In this document: one piece after another, positions 8,380 to 17,559 of the stretch
Position numbering within the stretch: position 1 is the stretch's first letter
How the letters are laid out: the number at the start of each line of letters is the position of its first letter
Notes under the pieces: generated by a model
What the model saw: the letters and a program-made list of their open reading frames with translations, nothing else
The model's database searches: none
Told to the model about the DNA's origin: nothing
Assembly (NCBI RefSeq): GCF_900155645.1
Contig: NZ_LT706985.1
Span: forward strand, 186,001-250,000
Direction: 5' to 3'
DNA from: Vaginimicrobium propionicum
Lineage (GTDB): Bacteria > Actinomycetota > Actinomycetes > Propionibacteriales > Propionibacteriaceae
Length of the DNA: 64,000 bases
Program-made: the position numbers and the translations under genes

Positions 8380-9849
8380 CTAGAATTTCGTGGCCGCGAG
8401 CTCTTTGGCGCGATCAAATTCCTGGTCAATTGGAGGCTTGGTAGTAAGTAGTGAGACGAGTACCGTAACTGCAGCGTTGGCTATAAAACCAGGAATAATT
8501 TCGTAGAGTTCGGCGAATGGGGTTTGACCCCAAATAAATACCACTACGGCGCCAGTAATCATTCCTAGGAGTACGCCCACTGCGCTAGCTCTCTTCCAAA
8601 ATAGAGAAATTAATACAGCCGGTCCGAAAGTGGCGCCGAAGCCTGCCCAAGCGAAGGCCACGAGACGAAGAATCGTATCGTTTTGGGTCCAAGCCATCGC
8701 CCCAGCAATCAAGGCGATGATTAGTACCCCCAATCTGCCTAGCCAAACCTGAGTGCGAGGCTGAATCTCGCGCTTGATAAATATGCCGGCCAAATCTTCT
8801 ACTAAGGCAGAGCTAGTAACAATTAATTGAGATGAAACTGTTGACATAATGGCAGCTAGCACTGCAGCTAAAACGAAACCAGCGACCAGTGGGTGAAATA
8901 AAATTTGTGAGAGAGTTAGAAAAACAGTCTCCGGATTCTTTAGCCCGCCATGCTTGGCGAAATAGGCGATACCGATCAAGGCGCTCATCGTGGTACCGAA
9001 AAGCGATAGAGCAACCCAGCCTAGGCCAACTCTGCGGCCAGCTTTAGCGTCAGCAGGTGAACGCAGCGCCATGAAGCGAACGATGATGTGTGGTTGGCCA
9101 AAATAGCCTAGGCCCCAGCCCAAAGCCGAGATGACTACTATCGGAGCCACCCCTTTTAATAAGGCGAATGCGTCGGGTTTGACTGCCAAGACAGTGGTGA
9201 CCATCTCAGCCGGTCCGCCTACCTCGAATAGCCCGATAATCGGCACTAAAATCAGGGCAGCCATCATTAATAGACCCTGCATCATATCGGTATAAGAAGC
9301 CCCGATGAAACCACCGAAAAATGTATATAAGACGGTAACTCCAGCCACGATCAGCAATCCGATTCGGTAGGTAGAACCGAAGGAACTTTCAAAGAAGATG
9401 CCACCAGCAACCATGCCGCTAGAGACGTAAAAAGTGAAGAAAATCAGGATAGTTAGTCCTGCCACTACGCGTAGTGCGCGTGACTTGTCGCGAAGACGCT
9501 GATCTAAGAAAGACGGGATGGTGATGGCGTTTTGGGCAACCTCTGTATAACTTCGCAGCCTTGGTGCCACCAATTTCCAGTTCAACCAGGTGCCGATTGT
9601 CAAACCGATAGCAATCCAAGCCTGGTTCAACCCCATGGCATAGATCGCACCAGGTAAACCCATCAGCAACCAACCAGACATATCAGAGGCGCCAGCGCTT
9701 AAGGCGGCCACTGCTGGCGGTAGTTTCCTGCCGCCTAGCATGTAATCGTGTAGATTTTTCGTGCGCCGATTAGCCCAAAAGCCAATCCCGATCATTATCG
9801 CGAAATATATACAGATCGCAATCACCTTGAACATTTGGTCTATCGTCAC
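8380..9849 (-). CDS. putP: Sodium/proline symporter
   Basis: A 489-residue sodium:solute symporter (SSS family) with about 13 membrane segments. GGRKLPPAVAALSAGASDMSGWLLMG near residues 40-65 is characteristic of PutP, as are the later GLGYFGQPHIIVRFMA and MSTVSSQLIVTSSALVEDL stretches that form part of the sodium site. It imports proline with sodium. I chose the GTG at 9849, with GGAGG eight bases ahead, over the TTG at 9864 which overlaps that site. No proline dehydrogenase gene is adjacent, so it may serve nutrition or osmoprotection. Confidence 0.93.
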   Translation of the reverse strand: MTIDQMFKVIAICIYFAIMIGIGFWANRRTKNLHDYMLGGRKLPPAVAALSAGASDMSGWLLMGLPGAIYAMGLNQAWIAIGLTIGTWLNWKLVAPRLRSYTEVAQNAITIPSFLDQRLRDKSRALRVVAGLTILIFFTFYVSSGMVAGGIFFESSFGSTYRIGLLIVAGVTVLYTFFGGFIGASYTDMMQGLLMMAALILVPIIGLFEVGGPAEMVTTVLAVKPDAFALLKGVAPIVVISALGWGLGYFGQPHIIVRFMALRSPADAKAGRRVGLGWVALSLFGTTMSALIGIAYFAKHGGLKNPETVFLTLSQILFHPLVAGFVLAAVLAAIMSTVSSQLIVTSSALVEDLAGIFIKREIQPRTQVWLGRLGVLIIALIAGAMAWTQNDTILRLVAFAWAGFGATFGPAVLISLFWKRASAVGVLLGMITGAVVVFIWGQTPFAELYEIIPGFIANAAVTVLVSLLTTKPPIDQEFDRAKELAATKF

Positions 9850-10028
9850 GCCGCATGCCTCCAAAAACTCTACTTTCGCGAGAATATAGCCACTTCATCT
9901 CTCGGCTATAAAAGTCCGATTCGCGGACGATACCCAGAGTTGGTTACCCTAAGTCGTTCAATCGCTCCTTTTTGCTGCTCGGGTAGTAGAATCAAGCCAA
10001 TCTGACTGAAGAAATATCAGGAGTCAAT

Positions 10029-10346
10029 ATGACCTATGTGATCGCCTTGCCATGTGTGGACGTTATGGATCGTGCCTGCGTGGAGGAGTGCCCAGTAGAT
10101 TGCATCTATGAAGGCCAGCGCACGCTATACATCCACCCAGATGAATGCGTCGATTGCGGTGCTTGTGAGCCGGTATGCCCTACCGAGGCAATCTATTATG
10201 AAGATGATTTGCCTGAAGATTTGGAAGAATGGGCTGATATCAACGCTTCATTCTTCGACGAGATAGGTTCGCCGGGGGGTGCGGCGCGAGAGGGTGCCTA
10301 CGACCACGACGAGCCTAGGGTTGCTGAGCTACCACCACAGAATTAA
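10029..10346 (+). CDS. fdxA: Seven-iron ferredoxin
   Basis: A 105-residue ferredoxin, almost identical in its first 60 residues to the actinobacterial FdxA pattern. Cysteines at 9, 17, 21, 25, 40, 43, 46 and 50 provide one 3Fe-4S and one 4Fe-4S cluster (CVEECPVDCIYEG and CVDCGACEPVCP). The C-terminal half is acidic. It is a soluble electron carrier. ATG start with AGGAG ahead; a strong hairpin terminator follows 13 bases after the stop. It precedes dapC, as in many actinobacteria. Confidence 0.96.
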   Translation: MTYVIALPCVDVMDRACVEECPVDCIYEGQRTLYIHPDECVDCGACEPVCPTEAIYYEDDLPEDLEEWADINASFFDEIGSPGGAAREGAYDHDEPRVAELPPQN

Positions 10347-10358
10347 TCGGCTAAATAC

Positions 10359-10400
10359 ACTCTGGCGCGGGCTTAAGCTCCGCGCCAGAGTCGTTTATTT
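10359..10400 (+). terminator. Terminator between fdxA and dapC
   Basis: ACTCTGGCGCGG pairs with CCGCGCCAGAGT (12 bp) around a 9-base loop, followed by CGTTTATTT. It lies 13 bases after the fdxA stop and should end that transcript, leaving dapC to its own start or to read-through. Confidence 0.85.
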
Positions 10401-10422
10401 CGACGAAGAGTCGGGAGTCTGA

Positions 10423-11523
10423 ATGGATAAGGTAAGCAAAAAATTACCCACGTTCCCGTGGGATACCCTCAGCGAAGCTACCAAATGTGCCACTTCTCAT
10501 CCTGGGGGCATTGTCGATCTATCCGTCGGAACGCCGGTGGATCCAGTGCCGCAGGTAGCTATCGACGCTTTAACTGAAACAGCCCCGGCTGCGAGCGGTT
10601 ATCCACAAGTGTGGGGCAGTGCTGGGCTTCGCAAAGCCATCATTAACTACTTGGCTCGAATTTGGAATGCCTGCGGTTTAGTCGATGACAATGTTCTACC
10701 GGTGATGGGCACCAAAGAATTCGTTGGTTGGCTGCCAATCCAATTAGGTATCGATGAAAACTGCAATGTCATCATCCCGACTAGGGCTTATCCCACTTAT
10801 GAAGTTGGGGCTTTGCTTGCTGGCGCGCGAGTCATAAGGTGTGACGATCCGGAAAAGGTTAAAGACAAGCCAGCCCTGATTTGGATAAATTATCCGGCAA
10901 ATCCTACTGGCGCAGTAGCAGACGTCGGACTAGTTAGGGCGTGGATTAAATTTGCTCAAGATAACGGTGCAGTACTGGCTAGCGATGAATGCTACGGCGA
11001 GTTTTGGTGGGATAAAAAACCCGTTTCCATTCTTGACCCCACAGTAAACGATGGGTGCCTGACTGGGCTTTTAGCATGCCATTCATTATCGAAACGTTCA
11101 AATATGGCCGGTTTTCGTGCTGGATTCGCAGCAGGGGACGCAGATCTCATTAGTGAGTTGCTTAAGGTTCGTAAGCATACGGGTGCGATGATCGCCAGCC
11201 CAGTACAAGCTGCCATGAAAGCTGCTCTAAATGATGATGAACATGTTGAGATTCAGCGTCGCCGTTATCGGTTACGTCGAGAAAAATTGGCTAACGCCCT
11301 GGTTGCTGCTGGTTTCAGAATCGACGAGTCAGCTGGCTCAATCTATCTTTGGGCTACCCAAGACAAACCATGCCGCGAGTCAGTGTCCTGGCTAGCCGAT
11401 CGTGGCATTCTGGTGGCGCCAGGCGATTTCTATGGTGACCAGACCCACGTCCGGGTGGGGTTAACAGCTAGTGATGAGCGTATTGAGGCAGCATGTGCCA
11501 GGCTGGTTAGCCAGGCTGGCTAG
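10423..11523 (+). CDS. dapC: Succinyldiaminopimelate transaminase
   Basis: A 366-residue class I/II aminotransferase of the actinobacterial DapC type. It makes N-succinyl-L,L-diaminopimelate from the keto precursor in lysine and peptidoglycan synthesis. Seen: YPQVWGSAGLRKAI near 60, NYPANPTGA near 157, SDECYGEFWW near 187 and the PLP lysine Lys224 in HSLSKRSNMAGFRAG. ATG start with GGGAG five bases ahead. The order fdxA-dapC is standard in actinobacteria and supports DapC over a general aspartate transaminase. Its 3' end overlaps the convergent next gene by 17 bases. Confidence 0.93.
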   Translation: MDKVSKKLPTFPWDTLSEATKCATSHPGGIVDLSVGTPVDPVPQVAIDALTETAPAASGYPQVWGSAGLRKAIINYLARIWNACGLVDDNVLPVMGTKEFVGWLPIQLGIDENCNVIIPTRAYPTYEVGALLAGARVIRCDDPEKVKDKPALIWINYPANPTGAVADVGLVRAWIKFAQDNGAVLASDECYGEFWWDKKPVSILDPTVNDGCLTGLLACHSLSKRSNMAGFRAGFAAGDADLISELLKVRKHTGAMIASPVQAAMKAALNDDEHVEIQRRRYRLRREKLANALVAAGFRIDESAGSIYLWATQDKPCRESVSWLADRGILVAPGDFYGDQTHVRVGLTASDERIEAACARLVSQAG

Positions 11524-12439
11524 TGTTATCGTCCGCCTGCGGGCTACGTAACCAAATTTGTACCTTTCCTGGCACTTCATCAGGCTGGACAGTCGTATCT
11601 GAAACCCAAGGCAAGTATTCTTCACCGCTAAGTTTCCAAGAGTTATCTCCGTAACGGATAGCGGTGATACCGGCATCTCGTGACCACAGTTGGCTAAGTT
11701 GTGCCAAAGCCCAGCCGGTCGTTTCATCAGGGGCAGTAACTTCAACCAAATACGACCCGTCAGTGGTTATTTGAATACTGTCGCCAAAAATTTGCGTCAG
11801 GTGCTGAGTCAATGCGTCCGGGTTGGCTGGGTTTTGGGATCTATCGATGCAGGTCACCGACATCGGGCTGTATCCCGTTAAAGCAGACGCCCATATTCTG
11901 GCATTTGGCTCGTGTTTACGATAAGCCTGCGGGTGATTAGAGCGCTGCACCTCTTGGGCAGTATCGTTAATGTCGCTCATCTGCCAGTCTTGGATTTTCA
12001 CTAGTGCATCGTAAAAAGCGCCGGCTGAATACCAGGGATCCATTATTTGTTCCTCGCTGCCCCAACCCTGGGATGGTCGTTGTTGGAAAAGCCCTAGTGA
12101 ATCACGATCTCCGTAGTCAAGGTTATATAGGTTAGATTCCTGGTAAGCCGTGGTTAGTGCGATAGTGGCAGCCCTAGCCGGAAGTCCTCGATGCAGTGAC
12201 TCGCCGACGATTACTGAAACATTTATAGCTTGTTCGTAGTCAACGGCAGCGACTTGACCTTCAATATTTACCTGACAGCCTTCCGGCGGTTGCCAAACCG
12301 AGACTGACGAATTTGAACTGGCTAATAGGCTGACCCCAGTGGCAACTAAAGCCGCGATTATGGCAAGTGACAACAAAAACACGCCAAGCTCTCGTGCACG
12401 CGAAACAGGACGCTTGCTGGTTCGTGATTTCTTAGCCAT
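11507..12439 (-). CDS. Membrane-anchored lysozyme/transglycosylase-like protein
   Basis: A 310-residue protein with a basic start, one membrane segment (about 17-40) and an extracellular part. The stretch TTAYQESNLYNLDYGDRDSLGLFQQRPSQGWG (about 107-138, written here only to name its key residues Glu, Gly-Leu-Phe-Gln-Gln and Trp) resembles a lysozyme-like fold found in actinobacterial proteins often mislabelled 'heavy metal transporter'. A cell-wall role is likely but unproven; the catalytic Glu is inferred. It is divergent from the LOG gene and convergent with dapC. Confidence 0.6.
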   Translation of the reverse strand: MAKKSRTSKRPVSRARELGVFLLSLAIIAALVATGVSLLASSNSSVSVWQPPEGCQVNIEGQVAAVDYEQAINVSVIVGESLHRGLPARAATIALTTAYQESNLYNLDYGDRDSLGLFQQRPSQGWGSEEQIMDPWYSAGAFYDALVKIQDWQMSDINDTAQEVQRSNHPQAYRKHEPNARIWASALTGYSPMSVTCIDRSQNPANPDALTQHLTQIFGDSIQITTDGSYLVEVTAPDETTGWALAQLSQLWSRDAGITAIRYGDNSWKLSGEEYLPWVSDTTVQPDEVPGKVQIWLRSPQADDNTSQPG

Positions 12440-12595
12440 CCATCCTCATTTGTGTGCCAGACGATATCTTCTAGCGCCCAGCCTACCGAAGACGAGGATA
12501 GGCTAATCACCCAATTGACCCTTAGTCGGTAGTCTTGAAATCAGTTGAATATCGAAAGAGTTAGTCGAGCAAGGGCTCGAAACGCAGGAGGATTT

Positions 12596-13375
12596 ATGAG
12601 TCAATCATCTAAGCAGTGGCCAGGATTTGATAATGCGCCAGTACCGAATGGAGATTTGGTTGCGCAAGGGCCAGTCATTCGTCGCGGTGGCATGGTAGAG
12701 GCTACGACTACTGATCAGCGCTTATTGGAAACCCGTGGCGACTACAACTGGTTGCACTCTGATCCCTGGCGTGTACTACGAATTCAAGCGGAATTTGTTG
12801 AAGGATTTGGCACCTTATCAGAATTAGGGCCAGCGATAAGTATCTTTGGCTCGGCTCGGGCAGAACCAGGCTCTAACCACTATGAAGCGGCCGTTGAGAT
12901 TGGTCAGAAATTGGTAGAAAAAGGTTATGCCGTCATAACGGGCGGCGGGCCGGGCTTAATGGAAGCTACTAACTTAGGCGCTGATCGAGTATCTGGAACT
13001 TCTGTCGGCTTGGGTATTGAATTACCGTTCGAATCCAAGCTGAACGATCATGTAAACCTTGGTATTAATTTTCGATATTTCTTCGCCCGTAAAGTGATGT
13101 TCTTGAAATATGCTCAAGGATTCGTCGTTATGCCAGGCGGCTACGGCACCTGCGATGAATTATTCGAGGCGCTGACTCTTGTTCAGACCGGAAAGGCTGG
13201 CCATTTTCCCATCGTCTTATTCGGCAGCCAATACTGGGGTGGGTTAATTGAGTGGATGCACAACCAGGCGTATTCCAACGGCTATATCAGCAAGAGTGAT
13301 TTGGAGTTATTTAAGATTAGCGATGAGGTAGATGAAACAATCGAATTGGTCACCCAAGGAAAGTTCGAAGACTGA
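12596..13375 (+). CDS. LOG family protein (TIGR00730 type)
   Basis: A 259-residue Rossmann-fold protein with the LOG motif PGGYGTCDE and an upstream GGGPGLMEATN loop. Family members remove ribose 5-phosphate from cytokinin nucleotides or similar nucleotides; they are often misnamed lysine decarboxylases. This is the longer actinobacterial form with about 60 extra N-terminal residues, as encoded near dapC and glgA in mycobacteria. I chose ATG at 12596, preceded by AGGAGG, over the upstream TTG at 12545, which has no ribosome site. The stop overlaps the next start (TGATG), so the two are co-translated. Confidence 0.88.
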   Translation: MSQSSKQWPGFDNAPVPNGDLVAQGPVIRRGGMVEATTTDQRLLETRGDYNWLHSDPWRVLRIQAEFVEGFGTLSELGPAISIFGSARAEPGSNHYEAAVEIGQKLVEKGYAVITGGGPGLMEATNLGADRVSGTSVGLGIELPFESKLNDHVNLGINFRYFFARKVMFLKYAQGFVVMPGGYGTCDELFEALTLVQTGKAGHFPIVLFGSQYWGGLIEWMHNQAYSNGYISKSDLELFKISDEVDETIELVTQGKFED

Positions 13376-13827
13376 TGAATCTATTGTGGGTCGTCGTGAT
13401 ATTGGCAGTGATTGGGGTTGGAATAATTGCCGCAACAGGTCATTTTACGCCGTTAGCCGAACAAGTAGATGAGCGGCCAAGCCTTGATCTTGATTTTCCG
13501 ATAACCGCAACGCAACTACGTGTCATTGATTTTGAGCGCGTCCTGAGGGGATACCAGTGTCAAAGCGTTGATGAGAGCGTCAAACACCTAGCCAACCTCT
13601 TGGAGAATGGCACGCTAACTACCAAAGATCTAGATGAGCCGCGATTTGAGATAGTTGCTAACGGCTACTGGCCGAGCCAAGTTGATTCGGTACTAGAGCA
13701 ATTGCGTACGCAATGTATTGACCAGCCAAATCCTGAATTACCTAATGCTGAGAATATGCCTGGCGTGGGTGTAGGTACTCGATTAGGCCAAACTGAAATG
13801 CAAGCTAAGACTGACATTGTTAGCTAA
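13375..13827 (+). CDS. Membrane protein with DivIVA-like repeats
   Basis: A 150-residue protein: one N-terminal membrane segment (3-24) and a cytoplasmic part with two short DivIVA-type motifs, FERVLRGYQCQSVDE near 54-68 and FEIVANGYWPSQVDSVLEQL near 92-111. It overlaps the LOG gene stop by one base. The same position in mycobacterial genomes is held by a DivIVA-domain membrane protein between the LOG gene and DUF3117. A role in cell pole or envelope growth is possible but not shown. Confidence 0.7.
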   Translation: MNLLWVVVILAVIGVGIIAATGHFTPLAEQVDERPSLDLDFPITATQLRVIDFERVLRGYQCQSVDESVKHLANLLENGTLTTKDLDEPRFEIVANGYWPSQVDSVLEQLRTQCIDQPNPELPNAENMPGVGVGTRLGQTEMQAKTDIVS

Positions 13828-13937
13828 CAAGGTGCGTGGTTTGGTGCTATCGGGGATAATGGAAGCATGGTCGCCAAAGATACGGTGCACTCAGTGAGTG
13901 CCCGTTTGGTGAGGCAAGAAAAGAATTGAGGAAGAAT

Positions 13938-14105
13938 ATGGCAGCGATGAAGCCACGTACCGGAGATGGGCCTATGGAGGTCGTCAAGGAAGGGCGCGGG
14001 CTAGTGATGCGTCTTCCAGTGGACGGCGGGGGACGGTTGGTAGTTGAGATCAATGCGCAAGAAGCGGCTGAATTGATGAACTGCCTTAAAACAGTAGTCG
14101 AATAG
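13938..14105 (+). CDS. DUF3117 protein, 55 residues
   Basis: A 55-residue protein recognised by its invariant start MAAMKPRTGDGPMEV and the KEGRGLVMRLPVDGGGRLVVE core. DUF3117 is almost confined to actinobacteria and sits beside glgA as here; its function is unknown. The start has GAGGAAG ahead. A small hairpin (GCACTC-AGT-GAGTGC at 13887-13901) and GATAAT at 13855-13860 lie in the 110-base leader, so it may have its own promoter. Confidence 0.93.
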   Translation: MAAMKPRTGDGPMEVVKEGRGLVMRLPVDGGGRLVVEINAQEAAELMNCLKTVVE

Positions 14106-14126
14106 TAGTTAGAATTATTGATATTT

Positions 14127-14162
14127 TTTTGGGGGCTTGCATTGATTTGCAAGCCCCCAAAA
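14127..14162. terminator. Bidirectional hairpin between DUF3117 and glgA
   Basis: TTTTGGGGGCTTGCA pairs perfectly with TGCAAGCCCCCAAAA (15 bp) around the loop TTGATT. It lies between two convergent genes and can act on both strands, although a T-run after the stem exists only as part of the stem itself. Confidence 0.75.
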
Positions 14163-14170
14163 TGTTTTCA

Positions 14171-15358
14171 CTAAGAGTTATAGCGTTCGATCGCTAATTT
14201 GTAGACCTCGAGAGTGTCCTTTGCAATCTGCATCCACGAGAAGTGGTCTATACAACGTTGACGACCAGCCTTGCCGAATTTGCGGGCTAGTTCTTCGTCA
14301 GTGACAACCTTGTTCACTTGGGTGGCGAAGTTGTCTTCAAATTGTTGAACGTATGCGGGATCTTCGGCCTGGTCTGGGTCGTAGGGGACTAACAAGCCAG
14401 TTTCGCCGTCCATGACAACCTCTGGGATGCCGCCGACTGCTGAGGCTACCACGGCAGTTTCGGCAGCCATCGCCTCAAGGTTAACGATGCCTAGCGGCTC
14501 GTAAATTGATGGGCAGGCAAAGACCGTCGCATGGCTGACCACCTGACGAACGCCGTCTCTGGGAGCCATCTCTTTAACCCAAATCACGTCGTCACCCTTC
14601 ACCTTGCGCAAGGCTTCCAGCGACTTGTCGAATTCGGCGGCAATCTCCGGGGTATCAGGTGAGGAAGCTAACATCACAATTTGAACCCCAGGCTCAATCT
14701 TTTGAGCAGCTCTGACTAGGTGCACTAAACCTTTTTGCTTGGTGATTCGACCGACGAACACCACCGAAGGTCGGTTAACATCCATACCAATGGAATCACA
14801 GAAATCGTGGGCAGATTCTGGGTAGAACTCCTCAGTATCAATACCGTTAAGCACCACGTGAACCTTTTCGGGATCCAATTGCGGATAGCAACGCAAAATG
14901 TCATTACGCATCGCATTAGAAACGCCGATAACGGCCGAGGCGCCTTCATAAGCAGTTTTCTCTGCCCAGCTTGAAATCTCGTATCCGCCGGCCAACTGAT
15001 CACGCTTCCAAGGGCGCAATGGTTCGAGAGAGTGAGCTGAGACTACGTGTGGGACTGACTTGAATAGCCCACCCAAGTGCCCAGCCATATTGGCATACCA
15101 GGTATGCGAATGTACTAGGTCAAGTTTTTCGGGCAGTGCAGCCACCATAGAGAGGTCAGCGCCCAGCACTCTAAGGGCTGAGTTGGCTTCAGGTGGGAAA
15201 TCTTCTTTATGTGCCGTGGCGCCCTCGCGGGGTTCACCCATGCATTGGACGTCGACGTCAACAAGTTGACGTAAACATGGCACGAGCTGGCCAACATGTA
15301 CGCCAGCACCACCGTAAATGAAAGGAGGATATTCACGAGTAAGAATGGAAACGCGCAT
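14171..15358 (-). CDS. glgA: GT4 glycosyltransferase, actinobacterial GlgA/GlgM type
   Basis: A 395-residue GT4 retaining glycosyltransferase. The start MRVSILTREYPPFIYGGAG carries the sugar-nucleotide glycine loop; FVGRITKQKG near 203 and the SIYEPLGIVNLEAMA nucleotide-site motif (with its two Glu) near 288 are typical. In actinobacteria this enzyme uses ADP-glucose from GlgC to make maltose 1-phosphate or extend glucan; the mycobacterial version is called GlgM. It is much shorter than E. coli GlgA (GT5). Divergent from glgC, so both probably share a regulated 160-base region. Confidence 0.92.
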   Translation of the reverse strand: MRVSILTREYPPFIYGGAGVHVGQLVPCLRQLVDVDVQCMGEPREGATAHKEDFPPEANSALRVLGADLSMVAALPEKLDLVHSHTWYANMAGHLGGLFKSVPHVVSAHSLEPLRPWKRDQLAGGYEISSWAEKTAYEGASAVIGVSNAMRNDILRCYPQLDPEKVHVVLNGIDTEEFYPESAHDFCDSIGMDVNRPSVVFVGRITKQKGLVHLVRAAQKIEPGVQIVMLASSPDTPEIAAEFDKSLEALRKVKGDDVIWVKEMAPRDGVRQVVSHATVFACPSIYEPLGIVNLEAMAAETAVVASAVGGIPEVVMDGETGLLVPYDPDQAEDPAYVQQFEDNFATQVNKVVTDEELARKFGKAGRQRCIDHFSWMQIAKDTLEVYKLAIERYNS

Positions 15359-15518
15359 GGCTTGATATTTTCACATCAAGGCAGATGAGGGGGCAAAGAA
15401 GCAAAGTTTGACTCAAAGTGCCAAAAGTTGCCTAAGTTTAGGCAGTTTTCTGCGCTACATAACCACAAGTTATGGCAATTCTCTGAAAAATGATGAGCGA
15501 ACCCTATAAGTTCAAGTT

Positions 15519-16742
15519 ATGGCTTCACCAAAAATTCTTTCGATTGTCCTAGCTGGTGGCGAAGGCAAGAGACTAATGCCGTTGACTGCTGATAGAGCAA
15601 AGCCGGCAGTGCCTTTTGGTGGCACTTATCGACTCATCGATTTTGTGCTCTCCAATATGGTCAACTCCAATCTCGTGCAGATTGCCGTCCTTACCCAGTA
15701 CAAGTCGCATTCGCTTGACCGTCACATTTCTGTGACCTGGCGGATGTCAACGTTGTTGGGTAATTACGTCACTCCTGTTCCGGCTCAGCAACGCCGCGGG
15801 CCGCACTGGTATCAAGGCAGTGCGGATGCCGTTTACCAGTCAATGAACTTGATTCGTGACGCTGACCCGGATTATGTGGTCATTTTCGGCGCTGACAATA
15901 TTTACCGCATGGATGTGGGTCAGATGCTTCAGCATCATATTGACTCCGGTTTAGAGGCTACTGTGGCCGCCATTAGAGTTCCGCGCAGTGAAGCTAGCGC
16001 TTTCGGTATCATTGATGCTGGTTCTGATGCTGTCATTAAAGAGTTCCTCGAAAAGCCTGCCGACCCGCCAGGACTATCCGATAGTCCGAATGAGAGTTTT
16101 GCCTCTATGGGTAACTACATCTTTAGCCGCAAGGCTTTGGTAGATATTCTTGAGGCTGACGCCGCTGATCCAGACTCTAAGCACGACATGGGTGGCAATA
16201 TCATCCCAAGTTTCGTCTCTAAGTCGGAGTGCAGTGTCTACGATTTCACTAAGAATGATGTGCCTGGCTCGACTGAGAAAGACAAGAATTACTGGCGAGA
16301 CGTCGGCACCATCGACGCATTCTTTGATGCTCACATGGATTTGATCTCGGTTGATCCAGAGTTCAACTTGTACAACCGTGAGTGGCCAATTTGGACGAAT
16401 CAGGTGCAAAGCCCAGGTGCGAAATTCACTTTGCACGGCACTGCCGAGTCGTCCATTGTTACCAACGGTTGTGTTATCTCTGGCGGCGACGTGGATCACT
16501 CAGTGTTAAGCCCAGGTGTACGTGTCGAACAAGGCAGTTCGCTTGACCGTTGCGTTGTTATGGATAACACCAGGATTGGTAAGAATGTGACTTTGCGTAA
16601 TGTCATTCTTGACAAGTCTGTGATAGTCCCAGATAACACTCAAATTGGGGTGGATCACGAGGCTGATGAAGCTCGCGGTCTGCTAGTTTCGCCTAACGGT
16701 GTGACCGTCGTCCCCAAGGGTATTGAAGTCAAGCCTGTTTAG
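15519..16742 (+). CDS. glgC: Glucose-1-phosphate adenylyltransferase
   Basis: A 407-residue enzyme making ADP-glucose for glycogen synthesis. The N-terminal domain has [25 protein letters not shown] in which the Gly loop and the Arg/Lys contacts are intact; GSADAVYQ near 100 and [15 protein letters not shown] follow; the C-terminal hexapeptide beta-helix (about 300-390) holds allosteric sites. No ribosome site precedes the ATG; TATAAG lies 10-15 bases ahead of it, so the mRNA may be almost leaderless. A strong terminator follows. Confidence 0.96.
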   Translation: MASPKILSIVLAGGEGKRLMPLTADRAKPAVPFGGTYRLIDFVLSNMVNSNLVQIAVLTQYKSHSLDRHISVTWRMSTLLGNYVTPVPAQQRRGPHWYQGSADAVYQSMNLIRDADPDYVVIFGADNIYRMDVGQMLQHHIDSGLEATVAAIRVPRSEASAFGIIDAGSDAVIKEFLEKPADPPGLSDSPNESFASMGNYIFSRKALVDILEADAADPDSKHDMGGNIIPSFVSKSECSVYDFTKNDVPGSTEKDKNYWRDVGTIDAFFDAHMDLISVDPEFNLYNREWPIWTNQVQSPGAKFTLHGTAESSIVTNGCVISGGDVDHSVLSPGVRVEQGSSLDRCVVMDNTRIGKNVTLRNVILDKSVIVPDNTQIGVDHEADEARGLLVSPNGVTVVPKGIEVKPV

Positions 16743-16759
16743 TACTAGTCAAACAGTTA

Positions 16760-16803
16760 GTTGGCCTCCCTCAAGCACTTGAGGGAGGCCAACTTGCGTT
16801 TTT
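16760..16803. terminator. Terminator between glgC and methyltransferase
   Basis: GTTGGCCTCCCTCAAG pairs with CTTGAGGGAGGCCAAC (16 bp, CA at the tip) and is followed by TTGCGTTTTTC on the + strand. The convergent methyltransferase gene ends directly after it, so it may serve both. Confidence 0.88.
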
Positions 16804-16804
16804 C

Positions 16805-17461
16805 TTAACCCTTTACAGCAGCAACTAGACCGCTTGACAGCGGCAACATTACTGGGGTGAATTCTTCTGAATCGAGTAGCGCTTGGAGGGCTTCACGGAT
16901 GATAAGCGTTTCGTCCGACTCATCACTTGGGTTTGCCACTAAGTTTTTCCACAGCACGTCATTTATTACCATCACGCCGCCATCGCGCAGTAGACGTTGA
17001 CCTTGAGCTACGTATTCGACATATTCCAGCTTGTCCCCGTTAATAAAGACCAAGTCGTATGCGCCCTGACGTAGATTGTCCAACACCTCTAAAGCGGTGC
17101 CGTTGATTAACCGAAATCTAGGGTTAGTCAACCCAGCATTACGAAAAGCCTGGCGAGCAAGCTGCTGCCAATCGGCCTGGGAGTCGATTGAGGTAAGTAT
17201 GGACTCCTTTGTCATTCCAGCCAATAGGGCTAGGCCAGATGAGCCAGTACCAGTGCCGATTTCCACCACATTGGTAGCCTTTATCGTCTTGGCGATGAAA
17301 GTTAAAAAAGCTAGTGCGCCAGTGGAGGGCACTTCGACGCCTAGGGTTATGGCCTCGTCACGGGTTTGTGAAATCAGTTCGTCAAGTAAGACGAAATCTT
17401 CGGCATAATCAAGGGAACGACTATCTAACGTTCTTATCTCAGGTGTATTGGATTCGCTCAC
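16805..17461 (-). CDS. Class I SAM-dependent O-methyltransferase
   Basis: A 218-residue methyltransferase of the caffeoyl-CoA/catechol O-methyltransferase group. VVEIGTGTGSSGLAL (about 71-85) is the SAM-binding motif I, and YDLVFINGDKLEYVEY (about 135-150) corresponds to the metal-binding motif, with Asn-Gly where family members often have Asp. It matches the position and length of mycobacterial Rv1220c. Natural substrate unknown. The start is GTG at 17461. Confidence 0.8.
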   Translation of the reverse strand: MSESNTPEIRTLDSRSLDYAEDFVLLDELISQTRDEAITLGVEVPSTGALAFLTFIAKTIKATNVVEIGTGTGSSGLALLAGMTKESILTSIDSQADWQQLARQAFRNAGLTNPRFRLINGTALEVLDNLRQGAYDLVFINGDKLEYVEYVAQGQRLLRDGGVMVINDVLWKNLVANPSDESDETLIIREALQALLDSEEFTPVMLPLSSGLVAAVKG

Positions 17462-17559
17462 GTGGTAAGCCTAGCGGTCAAAGCGCGTCTATCATGCTAT
17501 TAGTTAATTGTTTGACGAATGCTCGGTAATTAAGCCCCGTTGATTAAGGTGGATAAATT

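Noticed and set aside
13847-14152. 101-residue frame opposite DUF3117
   Set aside because: It is the antisense shadow of DUF3117, whose family start and core are unmistakable.
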